Assembly (NCBI GenBank): GCA_026982175.1
Contig: JALSHP010000040.1
Coordinates: 1 to 5,560, forward strand
Reading direction: 5' to 3'
Length of the DNA: 5,560 bases
From: Campylobacteraceae bacterium
Lineage (GTDB): Bacteria; Campylobacterota; Campylobacteria; Campylobacterales; Sulfurovaceae
The notes beneath the pieces are model-generated. The model was not told the origin of the DNA. It ran no database searches and saw only the letters and a list, made by a program, of their open reading frames with translations. Of the stretch, positions 4,819 to 5,560 are shown piece after piece (position 1 is the stretch's first letter; each line of letters opens with the position of its first letter). Position numbers and translations under genes: made by a program.

Positions 4819-5560
4819 TTGAAATATTTTCAAAGTTCAATTATTGTAACAGTTATCGGTCTGCTTTTAGCACTGTTTATGGGAGGAATAGAAGCTTTAT
4901 ATATTGTAGCACTGTTAGCTGTGTTGGAGGTATCACTCTCTTTTGACAATGCTGTGGTCAATGTCAAGGTTTTGGAGACCATGGAAGAGAAGTGGCAAAA
5001 AAGGTTCATCACGTGGGGAATGTTCATGGCTGTTTTTGGAATGAGATTTCTCTTTCCCATTGTCATTGTTGCCCTAGCAAGTGGTACAGGTTTATTTGAA
5101 ACCTTTAATATGGCATTTAATGATGCTTCACTCTATCATGAAACCTTAGTAGGAACAGAGAAGCTTATTTTTGCTTTTGGGGGTGCTTTTTTACTCATGG
5201 TATTTTTAAATTTCCTTTTTGATGAAGAGCGAGAAGAAAAGTGGATAAAAGTGATTGAAGAGAGTGCTTTACTTGTACATATGGGAAAAATATCAAGTAT
5301 TCAGATGCTATTATCAGTATTTATAGGACTCAGTTTAATTGTTCTGACCTCTTCACATGAAATTGCTTTGGCATATTTTTCAGGTATTTTACTCTATTCA
5401 TTGATTGCTTCACTTGATGATGTTTTTAGTACCAATGGTATTCGTAGTGGAATAATGGGGTTTCTTTACCTTGAAATACTTGATGCCTCCTTTAGTTTCG
5501 ATGGGGTGATTGGAGCATTTGCTTTGAGTTCAGATATTTTTGTCATCATGATAGGCTTAG
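4819..5560 (+). CDS. DUF475 / TerC-like integral membrane protein (partial, C terminus beyond window)
   Basis: The first 247 codons are present. The product is a multi-pass inner-membrane protein with hydrophobic segments near residues 8-40, 66-90, 115-134, 161-177, 183-200, 211-222 and 229-247. Two similar acidic membrane motifs are diagnostic: EVSLSFDNAVVN (37-48) and EILDASFSFDGVIGAF (219-234). They suggest an internally duplicated transporter whose acidic residues could bind a metal. Members are annotated as DUF475, relatives of TerC. TerC relatives export Mn2+ or are linked to tellurite resistance; the substrate of DUF475 proteins is not settled. A short acidic/basic loop (FDEEREEKWIKV, 134-145) is probably extramembrane. 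The start is TTG with AGGAGA five bases upstream; the next ATG, codon 21, falls inside the first membrane segment and is unlikely. It is divergent from the 474-aa gene. Its leader may control it through two hairpins. Confidence 0.87.
   Translation, partial: MKYFQSSIIVTVIGLLLALFMGGIEALYIVALLAVLEVSLSFDNAVVNVKVLETMEEKWQKRFITWGMFMAVFGMRFLFPIVIVALASGTGLFETFNMAFNDASLYHETLVGTEKLIFAFGGAFLLMVFLNFLFDEEREEKWIKVIEESALLVHMGKISSIQMLLSVFIGLSLIVLTSSHEIALAYFSGILLYSLIASLDDVFSTNGIRSGIMGFLYLEILDASFSFDGVIGAFALSSDIFVIMIGL

Noticed and set aside
4830..5066. Minus-strand open frame of 78 codons opposite the DUF475 gene.
   Set aside because: The plus-strand frame encodes recognisable membrane motifs across the same bases, so this is a shadow.

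Overview
The window looks like chromosomal DNA from a member of the Campylobacterota (Epsilonproteobacteria), probably a free-living Sulfurimonas/Sulfurovum-like lineage. The grounds are the AT-rich composition, the tight gene packing, and an adjacent tlyA-ribF pair, which as I recall is also adjacent in Campylobacter and Helicobacter. The genus is inference; no rRNA or other decisive marker is present.

Layout. Positions 1-126 (minus) hold the first 42 codons of a DNA cytosine-5 methyltransferase that runs off the left edge. A 199-bp divergent intergenic region (127-325) follows. It carries a TATAAT-type promoter for the methyltransferase, a TGnTACAAT-type promoter for the next gene, and three separate perfect inverted repeats. 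On the plus strand a three-gene, nearly gapless unit follows: a class II Fic-domain protein with a C-terminal winged helix (326-1666), the rRNA 2'-O-methyltransferase tlyA (1666-2370) and the riboflavin kinase/FAD synthetase ribF (2374-3198). A long, AT-rich gene of unrecognised family (3175-4599, minus) converges on ribF and overlaps its end by 24 bp. A second divergent intergenic region (4600-4818) separates it from a DUF475/TerC-like membrane protein (4819 to beyond the right edge). That gene starts with TTG and has an unusual leader: a perfect 12-bp terminator-like hairpin and a second hairpin that would hide its Shine-Dalgarno sequence.

How the parts relate. tlyA (ribosome modification) and ribF (FMN/FAD synthesis) are housekeeping genes. 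The Fic protein is an accessory regulator, probably an AMP-transferase held inactive by its own inhibitory helix, that appears to have been placed at the head of this operon. With the divergent methyltransferase and the unrecognised 474-aa protein it gives the locus an accessory or defence-like flavour, but no complete restriction-modification, toxin-antitoxin or other defence system can be shown from what is visible. The most testable new signals are the candidate Fic operator at 288-313, the inverted repeat over the methyltransferase promoter, and the two-state RNA leader before the DUF475 gene.
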